64,000 nucleotides of DNA from Desulfurococcaceae archaeon (GCA_038845865.1 JAWBQJ010000001.1:372001-436000); one strand, 5' to 3'; positions 9,983-19,284 are shown, counted from the first letter of the stretch. Notes: a model not told the origin generated them from the sequence alone. Numbers and translations are program-made.

Positions 9983-10575
9983 AAGCCGAATACCTCTCTA
10001 CTAATCTCGCTGAGGGACGCCTTAATGATCTTCTTCAGTCTCGCTTCGTAGCTATTGTCTACAATCACGCTTCCATCAAGTGAAGAGGCTATTACACCCC
10101 CCGAGATGTTTAGTTCCCTAATATCGATGCGTATGCCGAGCTCCGTGGAAATAACGCCTGCAACTTTCCTAGCTGTTTCTAGGTCCGCTCCTGACACATA
10201 TACCACGATTTCACTGCCCGCGCCGAGATCTTCTAGCAGTGCCCTGACGGCCTCTTTCATGAGGCTTGAGAGCGATCGTTCCCGCTGTTGCGGGTTTAAT
10301 CTATCTAAGTATTCCCTCACAGAGCTCTCAAGCATTTTTAGCATATTGCTTTTAGCTTCGGCTATAAGCATCCGGGCCTTTAAACGGGCTTCTGCGATTC
10401 TAGCTTCGTAATTCACTTCCTTGACAACCTTTTCCTTTTCCTTGACTATTTCCTGCTGCTTTAACCTGTATGCTTCGTCAACGATTCTCCTTGCCTCCTC
10501 TTCGGCACTATGGATTATCTTTCTTGCTTCTTCCTCTGCCTTGCCCAAGATAGCTCTTCTCAGCTCTGACGACAT
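9979..10575 (-). CDS. atpE: A-type ATP synthase subunit E (peripheral stalk)
   Basis: About 198 residues. A long charged N-terminal coiled coil (residues 1-90, rich in A, E, K and R) precedes a C-terminal globular domain ending ASLSEISREVFGL, as in all V/A-type E subunits. E pairs with subunit H to form the peripheral stalk. I place the start at ATG 10575. The open frame extends upstream to a GTG at 10641, but those 22 residues do not look like the family and would overlap the K stop. Confidence 0.9.
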   Translation of the reverse strand: MSSELRRAILGKAEEEARKIIHSAEEEARRIVDEAYRLKQQEIVKEKEKVVKEVNYEARIAEARLKARMLIAEAKSNMLKMLESSVREYLDRLNPQQRERSLSSLMKEAVRALLEDLGAGSEIVVYVSGADLETARKVAGVISTELGIRIDIRELNISGGVIASSLDGSVIVDNSYEARLKKIIKASLSEISREVFGL

Positions 10576-10640
10576 CGTATATGCGCCTTGTACACGCGTT
10601 ACACCAGTGCATGGAGGCAATCTGTTAGATAAATGAAACA

Positions 10641-11129
10641 CTAAACCGCTAGTAGCATTGAAGATATTAGGAAGCCGAAGGCAAGCCCTAGTATGCCGAA
10701 CAGCTCTTCGTACGCGGCCAGCACTATCGTGGATGGAAACAGTTTACCCCCTGTTTTGATTAGCTGTGCTACACCATCAGCGCAAACTTCACCTTGTTTC
10801 AACGCAGATCCGAACTCCGCTAGCCCGACGAAGATACTCAGCCCCAACAAGCCCATTGCTACGTGTAGCGGCACGTTACCATGCATTTCTACATAGGTTT
10901 TAAGCATCGAGTATACTAGGAATAGGTAGCCGAGGCCGTATACCATCGTTTGCGTAGCTGGTAAGAACGCTAGCGCGTATACCCTGGCTACCATTTTCGG
11001 ATCTTCAGAGATTACCGAGAGGCCTACCGATGCTGCTTTTTGTATGCCTAGGGTTGTTCCCATTACTGCTAGGCCTTCAGCTATGGGCGGACCCAGGTAA
11101 GCTATTGCTGTACCTATGTCAAAAGCCAT
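10641..11129 (-). CDS. atpK: A-type ATP synthase proteolipid subunit K (c-ring)
   Basis: 162 residues forming two helical hairpins (four transmembrane segments), a duplicated proteolipid. Only the second hairpin carries a membrane carboxylate (E141/E142 in AAYEELFG). The equivalent place in the first hairpin is P-A-T-Q (T59-Q60), and Q112 follows in helix 3. The T-Q...Q...E pattern resembles the Na+ site described in duplicated V-type K subunits such as that of Enterococcus hirae. The ring builds the rotor of the Ao sector in the membrane. Confidence 0.92.
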   Translation of the reverse strand: MAFDIGTAIAYLGPPIAEGLAVMGTTLGIQKAASVGLSVISEDPKMVARVYALAFLPATQTMVYGLGYLFLVYSMLKTYVEMHGNVPLHVAMGLLGLSIFVGLAEFGSALKQGEVCADGVAQLIKTGGKLFPSTIVLAAYEELFGILGLAFGFLISSMLLAV

Positions 11130-11198
11130 AATTTTTCACCCAGTATGAAGCATTTAGAGAGAAGTTTTAAGCTTTTATCATTGTGAGAACAGTATACA

Positions 11199-13166
11199 TC
11201 ACGTCCTTTTATGGCCACTTATGGTAAGCCTTGAGGGCACGTATGCCCTTAACGTTTTTAACCTCCTGTTCATACCTTCATAGAACTTCGACGATATTTC
11301 AAGTATACATAACCTTAGCGAATGCACGAATGGGCTTATAGGCGTTAACGCGAAGGCGAAGAAGTGTAATCCGATCGCAGCTAAAACCCCTAACCCGATA
11401 TTCATAATTACTGCTCCTTCAATCATACAGTTGAAAATGTATGCAAGTATCGCGCTGCCTAGTGCGATGCCAGCTATTCTTATAAATGAGAATACATCTC
11501 CTAGGATCCCCACGATGTCAAACAGCCATAAAAGCACCCCTAAAGGCCCCGTAATCTTTATTCTACTTAGTACGAGCACGATTATTGCGGCAATGAGAAG
11601 CGTTTTTATTATATTGTAGTTGCTCTCAACAAAGTCTATTCTTGCGATCATCCTATTGGTGTACATTATGTGCAGTATCATAAGCGTGCCCAGCACCATT
11701 ATCATGATAATTGAGAGCTCGAAGAGTGCTCCGTAAACGTCACGGAGTTTTTTGATGTTCTTCACTAATGCCAATACGTGGGATAGAAAGATCCATACCC
11801 ACCCCATTACCAGGCTTAGAACAATCAACTGCGTGGCGTCCATGGTATTTATTAGTTGCTGAGGCAACGGGATATACTTACCTAAGAGTTCGCCGAAAAA
11901 GCTTTTAGACAGTATTCCCATCACTATGCCGCTGAATCCCCCTATGTAGAGCATTTTCTGCAGCTTTTTAACACCTTCCGAGTTGGGGTCTTCAACAAGT
12001 AGTGGAAGCACGTACTTCGCAGCTATTAAGAGCCCTAAGGAGTAGCCTACGTCAGCCATCATCAGCCCGTAGAAGATCACGAATGCATACGTAATGAGAG
12101 GTGTGGGATCCCAGTCGGTCTTTGCAGGCGCTCCATTCATTTCCGTTATTAGCTCAAAGGGCCTGAACAACTTGAGGTTACTGAATTCCGCTGGTGGTTC
12201 AGCCGCCTCTTCGAACACTACCTGAACAGGATACTTTTCCGCCAGGTCTTCGACTAGTTTTCTCCTAGATCCCGGTACCCACCCTATTATCATGGCGACG
12301 AAGTGGGATTTCACGGCTTCGTATAGGGTTTTCACCTTTTCGTACTCCAAGTCGAGGATTACCTTCAGCAACGCTATGTCTTCTAAGCCGTTCTTGATAA
12401 TGTCCTTTTTTCTGGACACTACTTCCACTAACTTGTTTTTACAATTCGTTAAATCTTCACCGACCTTTTCCATAACCTCCTTTAAACTACGTGATCCGTA
12501 TCTCCCTACGATCTCTAACCGCTCTACTCCTTTTGGTAAGAATTCTATAACCCTGTTGTAGTCTCGCTTAGTGAGGACTAAGCTTGCTAGCGCCTTCTCG
12601 CCCTTCGAAACTAGCGCTATCGTGTACAGAGCCTTCTCTTGTAACTGCGTTATTTGCTCGGGAGAGCCCTGAAAGGTCTCTACGACTATTTCGCTACCGC
12701 TATATCTCAGGAACGAGGTATCTGCTTCCGGCTGCTTACCTAAAACCTCAGCTATCAGCGACCTGAACAGCTCTAACTGCTCGATCTCGCCCTTCAATAA
12801 AATGGCTAGCTCGTTTAACCCCTTCACTTCTTTAGCCAGCGTGTTAAGCTTCTCTACGAGCTTTCTAACGAGTTCTTTAAATTCACTTGGTTGGGGGACG
12901 TACTTGATTCCAACGGTGACTTCTTCTTCTAACTGTAGTGTAAGTTCTTCGTAGAGCTTTCTCCCGTTCTCTAAGAGGCTGTAGTATTCGGCGATCTCCT
13001 CGATTTCCTTCCTGTACGCTTCTGGCCTCTCGGGCGTTATGACCTCAAGAACATCAAGTTCAAGTAGCTTCGTTGAAACAGCGTCTAAGTAGTTGTGGGG
13101 AGCAATAATGTACGTCTTTACCGCGAAGTCCGGCTCTGATAGAAACAGCTTCTTGGCTTCAACCAT
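11199..13166 (-). CDS. atpI: A-type ATP synthase subunit I (membrane stator)
   Basis: 655 residues, the V-type a / A-type I subunit that carries the ion half-channels. The N-terminal half (1-330) is soluble with coiled coils. The C-terminal half (about 350-640) has some seven to eight membrane helices and ends in SPFVHSLRLCILEISSKFYEG, the family segment carrying the essential arginine (SLRL) facing the c-ring. It starts 10 bases after subunit H. Confidence 0.94.
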   Translation of the reverse strand: MVEAKKLFLSEPDFAVKTYIIAPHNYLDAVSTKLLELDVLEVITPERPEAYRKEIEEIAEYYSLLENGRKLYEELTLQLEEEVTVGIKYVPQPSEFKELVRKLVEKLNTLAKEVKGLNELAILLKGEIEQLELFRSLIAEVLGKQPEADTSFLRYSGSEIVVETFQGSPEQITQLQEKALYTIALVSKGEKALASLVLTKRDYNRVIEFLPKGVERLEIVGRYGSRSLKEVMEKVGEDLTNCKNKLVEVVSRKKDIIKNGLEDIALLKVILDLEYEKVKTLYEAVKSHFVAMIIGWVPGSRRKLVEDLAEKYPVQVVFEEAAEPPAEFSNLKLFRPFELITEMNGAPAKTDWDPTPLITYAFVIFYGLMMADVGYSLGLLIAAKYVLPLLVEDPNSEGVKKLQKMLYIGGFSGIVMGILSKSFFGELLGKYIPLPQQLINTMDATQLIVLSLVMGWVWIFLSHVLALVKNIKKLRDVYGALFELSIIMIMVLGTLMILHIMYTNRMIARIDFVESNYNIIKTLLIAAIIVLVLSRIKITGPLGVLLWLFDIVGILGDVFSFIRIAGIALGSAILAYIFNCMIEGAVIMNIGLGVLAAIGLHFFAFALTPISPFVHSLRLCILEISSKFYEGMNRRLKTLRAYVPSRLTISGHKRT

Positions 13167-13176
13167 AAAGTTCCCT

Positions 13177-13482
13177 TCACTCTACTTCTACACCTGCAAC
13201 TGTAGAAGCGATCTTTTTAGCTAGGACGTTAATTTTCCTAGAGCTACTAAGCCTTATTAAAGCGGCCTCTGTCTCAGCCTCGCTGATGATTTTCTCAACT
13301 TCTTTCTTCAACCTTTCTTCGAGCTCTATTCTGTAGCTTTCAAGGTCCTTCAGGTAGCTCTTGTCTTCTAAAATCTCCCTAGCTCTAGCTTTTGCATCCT
13401 CGATTATTTTTTGAGCTTTTTTCTTCGCTTCTTCAATGATCTTCAGAGCTTCAGCTTCTATGCTTTCAATAACACTACTCAT
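13177..13482 (-). CDS. atpH: A-type ATP synthase subunit H (peripheral stalk coiled coil)
   Basis: 101 residues, nearly all coiled coil with heptad-like A/E/K repeats (SIEAEALKIIEEAKKKAQKI), matching the archaeal H (V-type G-like) subunit that pairs with E. It is the first gene of the ATP synthase operon. The promoter lies in the 143-base gap shared with the divergent metallo-beta-lactamase gene, where an inverted repeat sits just upstream of the ATG. Confidence 0.88.
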   Translation of the reverse strand: MSSVIESIEAEALKIIEEAKKKAQKIIEDAKARAREILEDKSYLKDLESYRIELEERLKKEVEKIISEAETEAALIRLSSSRKINVLAKKIASTVAGVEVE

Positions 13483-13496
13483 AGCGTTACCCTATT

Positions 13497-13529
13497 ACCT
13501 GCTACCTGTCATAGTACCTAGTAGCAGGT
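13497..13529. promoter_or_regulatory. Inverted repeat in the divergent promoter region before the ATP synthase operon
   Basis: Nine-base arms (ACCTGCTAC and GTAGCAGGT, 13497-13505 and 13521-13529) with a 15-base spacer that also contains two further ACCT units. It sits 15-47 bases upstream of the atpH start. It could be an operator or an mRNA leader hairpin. The arms are seen directly; regulation is inferred. Confidence 0.4.
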
Positions 13530-13625
13530 TAGCGTTAAAAACTTTATCCCGTACACGGGTCGATTACAGTTACTTAGGCCTTCTCAGTTTAAAGCGTATT
13601 ATAATGAATTATTGCAGAGGGCGCC

Positions 13626-14330
13626 ATGGAGCTTACCGTAATATCGGATGATAAGATAGGCAGGAAAGGGCTCGTCGCGAAGCACTCGCTTTCAATCCTC
13701 GTTGTGAGAAACCTAGAATCCTATTTATTTGGAATGGGTATCGATCCCGGCGTGTTGGAGCACAATTCCAAGGAACTGGGCATTGGTCTAGACACTGTAG
13801 ACTACGTGGTAGTATCGCACGAGCACACACCTCACTACGGAGGCTACCGCTACATTTCCGCGGAAGCTCCATTTACAGATGTGTTCATACCCTACGGAGC
13901 CTCAGAGTCCCTCGGTAGGCTTTTCGCGCGGAATGGTCTCAAACCCAGAGAGGTAAGAGCGTGGACCCAGCTAAGCGAAGGAGTTTACCTGTCTAAGCCC
14001 TTTTATGGACCGCCATATGAACACTTCATGGTGTTTGAACATGGGAAAGGATTAGTGGTTCTTTCCGGGTGCATGCATCCGGGGGTGACAGCGTTGTCCA
14101 GCATATCCGAGTTCCTCCGCAAAGGGATATACGCTATCGTTGGTGGATTTCACTTAGCAAACGCGCCCAGCACCATAGTGGAGTCTTACACTAAGTACTT
14201 AATAGACGTGGTTAAGCCGAGACTAGTTATTCCACTACACTGTAGCGGCAACGAGTTCGTCAATAAGCTCAGGGAAACGGGATTAGTGGAGGTCGCAGAA
14301 CTCTCTACGGGTGATGAATTCAGAATGTAG
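13626..14330 (+). CDS. Metallo-beta-lactamase fold protein, dihydropterin synthase-like (COG1237 type)
   Basis: 234 residues of the MBL fold family that includes the archaeal beta-ribofuranosylaminobenzene-pterin enzyme MJ0301. The family-specific SGCMHPG and GGFHLAN motifs and a C-terminal PLHCSG are present. The main metal motif reads HEHTPH where HxHxDH is expected, so the Asp that binds the second metal and serves in catalysis is Pro here. If functional it may act in tetrahydromethanopterin-type cofactor synthesis, which would fit the MtrH gene at 63 kb, but the altered motif leaves this open. Start ATG 13626; divergent from atpH. Confidence 0.7.
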   Translation: MELTVISDDKIGRKGLVAKHSLSILVVRNLESYLFGMGIDPGVLEHNSKELGIGLDTVDYVVVSHEHTPHYGGYRYISAEAPFTDVFIPYGASESLGRLFARNGLKPREVRAWTQLSEGVYLSKPFYGPPYEHFMVFEHGKGLVVLSGCMHPGVTALSSISEFLRKGIYAIVGGFHLANAPSTIVESYTKYLIDVVKPRLVIPLHCSGNEFVNKLRETGLVEVAELSTGDEFRM

Positions 14331-14457
14331 TGATGCCCCTCGTCGTTGAGGAAAACTAGACTTGTTCGTTGTACATCATCAGAGCCCACTAGTGCGAATA
14401 AGCTCTTACTGCAACGAGCGTAGAGGACCTCATAGCATCGTTCGGCTCGAGGAATGT

Positions 14458-14925
14458 TTACAAAGGACTGAGCGAGTAGCTATCGGTTGGTGGAGTATCT
14501 ACGGAGTCTAGGTCCGCTACAATGGCTATTTGAAATATAGTTGAAAACCTGTACCTTAACTCATACAGCTGAGGTTTATAGAGAAAGAGCTTCTTGGGCT
14601 TGCCTTCTGGGAGATGTTCTAATCCTAAAATGCGCCTAATGACCGTGGCTTCGAGCTCGTTTTCTACGAAACCCGTTAGGGTGTCCATGTCCGCTCTAAC
14701 ATGTATGATGATGGGGAGGAAGATCTGCTGAGCCTCCTCATCCCTCACGTGCTCTCTAAGCTTTTTAAGTTCACTGCGTCTAAACACGTGAACGGACCCG
14801 TCCCTGCAGACAACATGAGGCACTATTTCACTTAGAAGTTGTGCGAGACTTTTCCTAGTTACCGGTAGGTGTTTGTTTGCGATCCTTAATTCCGCTTGGA
14901 ACATTTTTTCAACGACATCAATCAA
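14458..14925 (-). CDS. UPF0216 family conserved archaeal protein
   Basis: 155 residues resembling the UPF0216/DUF61 family found across archaea, of unknown function. Visible family features are RKSLAQLL near the N-terminus, the central RDGSVHVFRRSELKKL block, and the beta-rich IFLPIIIHVRAD. The gene stands alone, divergent from the Dph6-like gene, with AT-rich promoter sequence between them (14926-15086). Confidence 0.65.
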   Translation of the reverse strand: MIDVVEKMFQAELRIANKHLPVTRKSLAQLLSEIVPHVVCRDGSVHVFRRSELKKLREHVRDEEAQQIFLPIIIHVRADMDTLTGFVENELEATVIRRILGLEHLPEGKPKKLFLYKPQLYELRYRFSTIFQIAIVADLDSVDTPPTDSYSLSPL

Positions 14926-15021
14926 AATGCCCCCTATATAGACACTGGTAATACAGCTTTAAATTCGGTACTTAATTTTCACTACCATGTACTGCGCTTT
15001 GCGAGCGTAGAGAGGCCTAGG

Positions 15022-15032
15022 TATAAAGATTA
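15022..15032 (+). promoter_or_regulatory. TATA-like element upstream of the Dph6-like gene
   Basis: GTATAAAGATT lies about 60 bases before the TTG start of the Dph6-like gene, implying a short 5' leader. Motif and position only. Confidence 0.35.
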
Positions 15033-15086
15033 GTAGACCCGTCGACAAGAAGGATTTCTAGGTGGTAGTTAAGAGGTTGCCATAAA

Positions 15087-15770
15087 TTGAGTAGTGCAGT
15101 AGTGCTGTTCACTGGTGGAAAGGATTCCGTTTATGCCTTGCACCGCGCAGTTAAGGAAGGCTTAGAGGTAAGGGCACTTGCTACGGTTACACCTCACTAT
15201 AAGTACTCGATGCTATACCATCAACCGAACTACTTAAGTCTACTAGCGCAGGCACAGGCGCTTTCAACACCCCTTGAAACCATCGGGCTCTATAACCCGG
15301 AGTACGAGGTTGAGGCCTTAAAGCACCTACTTGGCAGAGTTAAGAAGAAGTATGGCGTTGGTACCATAGTAACGGGGAGCGTTAAAAGCCGGTTCCAGCT
15401 CAGGGTGTTCAACGAGGTTGCCAACCGGCTTGGTTTAAAGATCTACGCGCCTTGTTGGGGTATTAGTGAACTAGAGTACATGAAAGAGCTCCTCGGCAGT
15501 GGCATCGAGTTCATGGTTATCTCCATAACGTCCATGGGTATACCGCATTACTTGCTAGGTAAGGTATTTGACATTAACGATCTGGAAAAGCTAATGAAGC
15601 TCGCCGAGAAATACGGGTTCAATATCTCTTTTGAAGGTGGTGAAGCAGAAACCCTCGCTGTAAACGCCCCTTTATTTAAGTACAGGCTCGTCATCTATGG
15701 GAAAAGAGTCGTCGTATCCGAGTTCGAAGGTTACTTCCAAGTGGAAAAAGTTGTTCTTGCCAAAAAGTAG
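15087..15770 (+). CDS. dph6: Diphthine-ammonia ligase-like PP-loop ATPase (Dph6 family)
   Basis: 227 residues of the adenine-nucleotide alpha-hydrolase family. The PP-loop is FTGGKDS near the N-terminus and the family-specific EGGEAETL motif is near residue 185. In archaea and eukaryotes these proteins complete diphthamide on elongation factor 2 by ATP-dependent amidation. The Dph2 enzyme for the first step is at 59.4-60.4 kb in this window, so both ends of the pathway are represented. The start is TTG at 15087; no better ATG exists in frame. Confidence 0.82.
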   Translation: MSSAVVLFTGGKDSVYALHRAVKEGLEVRALATVTPHYKYSMLYHQPNYLSLLAQAQALSTPLETIGLYNPEYEVEALKHLLGRVKKKYGVGTIVTGSVKSRFQLRVFNEVANRLGLKIYAPCWGISELEYMKELLGSGIEFMVISITSMGIPHYLLGKVFDINDLEKLMKLAEKYGFNISFEGGEAETLAVNAPLFKYRLVIYGKRVVVSEFEGYFQVEKVVLAKK

Positions 15771-15798
15771 CATATTAGTGCTTTCCTCGCTCTTACAT

Positions 15799-16062
15799 TT
15801 ATGCTGAAGACTGCTTCATGTAGTATACTTTGAGCGTCTCAGCTAAATGCTCTGGCTTTGTATACCACTTATCGTACTTGTACACTTGGTTCTCGATTCT
15901 GACTACTACGTGGTCTTTTTCATCCCTTATCCTTACTTCTGGGAACCCTTCTCTCGCAATGCTCAGCTCTAATGGCGAGATATCGTGGAACCTTACACCA
16001 GGTACTTTGCCTACGAGCTGTACTTTGAGTTGCTTTAAGTACTCGCTCATGGTACCATCCAT
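15799..16062 (-). CDS. Small hypothetical protein
   Basis: 87 residues, not recognised. The sequence alternates beta-type segments (VEVRIRDEKDHVVVRIENQVYKY-like pattern) with a C-terminal helix containing WYTKPEHLAETLKVYY. The start could also be the ATG four codons downstream. It stands alone between the Dph6-like gene (convergent) and the proS unit. Codon use and a normal ATG start make it a plausible real gene. Confidence 0.5.
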   Translation of the reverse strand: MDGTMSEYLKQLKVQLVGKVPGVRFHDISPLELSIAREGFPEVRIRDEKDHVVVRIENQVYKYDKWYTKPEHLAETLKVYYMKQSSA

Positions 16063-16183
16063 TAAGCGTGTTTTAATAAGTCTTGCTACCCCTTAAATTC
16101 CTTTAAGAGCGCTCAAGAACACCATTGCGGTTTACGCGAATCTGTAGCGCGTACTAAGTCGCAGGCTATTACGCCAGGCCCCT

Positions 16184-17632
16184 CTAGTACGTTATTCCCA
16201 GAAGAGCTAGCCTATCTGCTTTTCCACCACTACATGTTGTATAATTCGAAGTGCTTGACAGCGTTATAGGGGATTCCACTATCTCCCCTAGTACGTCTTT
16301 ACCGAAGGCTTTTTCCAACTCATCTGCATCCTTTTTACTCCCATCCCATGGGGCTATTATGAGCCCCTTAAATTCCCTGAGCGGCTGGTTACAGTTCTCT
16401 GCTATATATGTAAACCTCTTCAAGTGCTCTAGTGCCCTTTGCCTTAGGCTATCGTTTATTTCTCTCCATACTAGGTGTAAGGTGTTTAATAGTTCCTCGA
16501 CCTTAACGGTGATCTTCGGACCTCCATCCCTTCTAGCTACTGTAACGGTGTTGGTCTCCACCTCTCTAGAACCGATTTCGAGACGCGTTGGCACTCCCTT
16601 CATTTCCCAGAAATAGTACTTCCACCCAGGTGTATGTTCGGGGTCTTTATCTAAGAACACCCTGACATTCCTGCTCTCAAGATAACCCCTTATCTTTTCA
16701 GCGTAACCTAGCACTTCATTGTCATCCGGTTTAGCGATAGGCACTATAACAACTTGTATGGGCGCGATTTCAGGCGGGAAAAAGAGTCCGACGCTATCTC
16801 CGTGTACGGCGATCACGGCGCCGAGAACCCTCTCGCTGACACCGTAACACGTCTGGTAGACGTACTTAGTGCTACCGTCCGTATCCATAAACTTTATATC
16901 AAATGCCTTGGCGAAGCGCTGTCCCAGGTTAATTACACTACCTAGTTCTAGCCCCTTACCGTCAGGCATCACGGTTATGAAGTCATAGTTGTACTCTGCA
17001 CCTGCAAAGGTGTCCCACGGCGGCGTCTTGACTATGAAGTAAGGTAAGAGTAGCCTGTCAAAGAACTCCTTGTAGATGCTTGTTGCTTCCCCAATCTGCT
17101 TCTCAGCCTCTTCCATAGTTGCGTGCGCCGTGTGGGCCTCTATGAACCCCATAATTTCCCTAACTCTCAGTATTGGGTGCGTCATTTTCGTTTCATAACG
17201 GAAAATGTTTACTGCTTGGTACATCTTCAGTGGTAGATCCTTGCGCCCTCTGATCCAAAGGCTCCACATGTAGTACATCACGGTTTCACTTGTAGGCCTT
17301 ATGAAGAACCTTTCACTAAACTTCTTCGTGCCTGTACCCTCCACTGAAAAGCTTTCTCCACCAAACCCTTCTAAAAAGTCCTTCTCCTTCGCGAAAATGG
17401 ATTCGGGTATTAAAGCCGGAAAGTATGCTTCCTGGTGACCGGTCTTTTCAAGTAGCTCGATAAGTATTCTTTGAGTAAACCTAAGCGCCTTTAACCCGTA
17501 GGGCCGCCAAACAATCATGCCTTTAACGGGGTACCTTATATCGACTATATCTGCTTCCCTCAGAACGGCGTGATACCACTCATCAAATTTCTCGTACTTG
17601 TCTATTCCGATCGCTTTCTTCGCCAAGTTCAA
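16184..17632 (-). CDS. proS: Prolyl-tRNA synthetase, archaeal/eukaryotic type
   Basis: 482 residues, class II aminoacyl-tRNA synthetase charging tRNA-Pro. Motif 2 (RPTSETVMYYMWSLWIRG region and FRYETKMTHPILRVREI) and motif 3 (GLELGSVINLGQRFAKAF, then CYGVSERVLGAVIAVHGD) are clear. The anticodon-binding domain (IQVVIVPIAKPDD) and the C-terminal domain with cysteines (CNQ and CSGGKADR) follow, as in the archaeal form. The start is TTG 17632 or TTG 17626, the latter better spaced from GAGGTG. It overlaps the upstream peptidase gene by 50 bases. The cognate tRNA-Pro(UGG) is at 24.3 kb. Confidence 0.94.
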   Translation of the reverse strand: MNLAKKAIGIDKYEKFDEWYHAVLREADIVDIRYPVKGMIVWRPYGLKALRFTQRILIELLEKTGHQEAYFPALIPESIFAKEKDFLEGFGGESFSVEGTGTKKFSERFFIRPTSETVMYYMWSLWIRGRKDLPLKMYQAVNIFRYETKMTHPILRVREIMGFIEAHTAHATMEEAEKQIGEATSIYKEFFDRLLLPYFIVKTPPWDTFAGAEYNYDFITVMPDGKGLELGSVINLGQRFAKAFDIKFMDTDGSTKYVYQTCYGVSERVLGAVIAVHGDSVGLFFPPEIAPIQVVIVPIAKPDDNEVLGYAEKIRGYLESRNVRVFLDKDPEHTPGWKYYFWEMKGVPTRLEIGSREVETNTVTVARRDGGPKITVKVEELLNTLHLVWREINDSLRQRALEHLKRFTYIAENCNQPLREFKGLIIAPWDGSKKDADELEKAFGKDVLGEIVESPITLSSTSNYTTCSGGKADRLALLGITY

Positions 17633-19178
17633 TACACCTCGCTATTTGAAGCATGCAAATCGCTTTACTGATTTCATTATCTACAACGGTCTTTAAACTT
17701 TTAACTAAGTACTCCACGTACAAATTCGAGAAAGTTTCTTTGAACCCGTGCATTAGCCTTAGAAACCTATAACCCTGCCCGTCACCCACCAGCACTTCAC
17801 CATTACACGTGGAAGTGATCTCCTCGAGAACGCTCAGCGTGCTTCGGGATAACCCAGCAAAGAGGGATGAGTGTACGTATACTCTAAAAGGACGGGTACA
17901 GGCTAGTTCTACCAGGGAGTACGCTGACCTGGTTGTGATCCTCAAGCCGTTAATCACGCCGTGAAACCTAGCGATATCGGTTAACCGCGTAACTTCCTTG
18001 CGTAGTTCTAGTCCTTGTTCGTCGACGGCATTTAAGATACGCCTCCACGTGAGCCTGATCCAGTCTTCGGAGGGTTTCACGTTCTTCAGTAGCATTGAAA
18101 TCACGTTATTTGCTTTCACCAGTACTCCTTGCTTTTCCTGGTTATAACCAAGACCGTGAGTGGAATTGCGGTATAGTAGTGAATTCGGGGTCATCAATGT
18201 GAGTGCTGGAATCCCCATTTCCATGTAGGGGTGGCTTTCCAGGAGGAAGTGGTTGTAATTGACCGGTACATGCAGATCTTCAACATACTTGCTCAATATG
18301 GGATGCGCAGCAACTACGAGTTCTCCGTTAGATTGAAGCGGTCCTAGCGCGATCGCGTACAGCACTCGTTCAAGCACCCCTTTGCCTTTAAGCACTCTGA
18401 GTAAGTATCTCTCCCCCCACGTGTAGTGGTACTCGGTGAGGTCGAGGTCTCCCACCTCTCTCGCTGTGTACGAGATCATCGTTACGTTCACCGGAAGCTC
18501 CTGCCCCTTTAATTGCTTCGCCATTGAAAGTAGCATGTTCGTGGAGGTCATTTCAATGCCACCTATTATCGTGTCATGGTGAGATGTTATGTGGACTTCC
18601 AGCTCACTGTTGCCGTTTACGCCCGCCACAACCACTCGAGCTGTACCTCTCGCAATATTGGACTCCGCCTCTACATCCACGTAACTTGTAGAAATGAGCT
18701 TCGCCACTTCGAGGTCAACGCACAGGACCGGAACGCTCGGAGGCGTTGTAGGCAAGTAAGTGTAGCCGGGCGTGCCTAGTGCTACATCTGCCTTCAAAAG
18801 CCCACTTCTGGGGGTCACCAAGGCCACCGCAACGGGATTCTTCCTGCTGAGCAGGTAGACCGCTAACCTGAGCTCTTCATTTCTTCCAGGGTAGTTTATG
18901 AGAACGAATTTCCCCTCAATATTGGCTTCCAGCAACCCGTTGAGATCCCCGGACACTACGTTACCAGGCCTAACGCTCAACTTCGCAGGAGGGCTGTAAG
19001 GTAGTAGCACGCACGGTAACTCTTTACCATCCGCGATGACGGTGCATCTCCAGTTCCACGCATAGACCGGGACATCCACCACACTGACGTAGTCTGCAAT
19101 ACTGCGTAACGTACTTACAATGTGTTCAACGGCGCGTTTCTCAGCGCCGCTACCAGGCAGTATACTTTGTAATTGCAA
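17583..19178 (-). CDS. M28-like zinc aminopeptidase with inserted PA domain
   Basis: 531 residues resembling M28-type metallopeptidases. Metal-site elements are ITSHHDTIIGG (first His-Asp pair), TAREVGD (the catalytic Glu region, normally EE) and a late His near HGLGYN. A PA-type lid domain seems to occupy residues 60-170. The last 130 residues extend beyond the peptidase core and are not recognised. There is no signal peptide, so it is probably cytosolic peptide turnover. The start is TTG at 19178 after GATGGCGG. It is the first gene of a unit with proS. Confidence 0.65.
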   Translation of the reverse strand: MQLQSILPGSGAEKRAVEHIVSTLRSIADYVSVVDVPVYAWNWRCTVIADGKELPCVLLPYSPPAKLSVRPGNVVSGDLNGLLEANIEGKFVLINYPGRNEELRLAVYLLSRKNPVAVALVTPRSGLLKADVALGTPGYTYLPTTPPSVPVLCVDLEVAKLISTSYVDVEAESNIARGTARVVVAGVNGNSELEVHITSHHDTIIGGIEMTSTNMLLSMAKQLKGQELPVNVTMISYTAREVGDLDLTEYHYTWGERYLLRVLKGKGVLERVLYAIALGPLQSNGELVVAAHPILSKYVEDLHVPVNYNHFLLESHPYMEMGIPALTLMTPNSLLYRNSTHGLGYNQEKQGVLVKANNVISMLLKNVKPSEDWIRLTWRRILNAVDEQGLELRKEVTRLTDIARFHGVINGLRITTRSAYSLVELACTRPFRVYVHSSLFAGLSRSTLSVLEEITSTCNGEVLVGDGQGYRFLRLMHGFKETFSNLYVEYLVKSLKTVVDNEISKAICMLQIARCIELGEESDRNRQVREI

Positions 19179-19284
19179 ACCGCCATCCCCCTTCTACTAC
19201 TTGGCTTATATAAGCTGATTAACCGTTAAGTACACTGATGTCACGGTCTGTAATTCGTCACTAGAAACGTGGGGTTCCGGTTCT

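Noticed and set aside
14331..14457. A C/D box small RNA (TGATG-like words near 14333 and 14380)
   Set aside because: No properly spaced D and C'/D' boxes were found.
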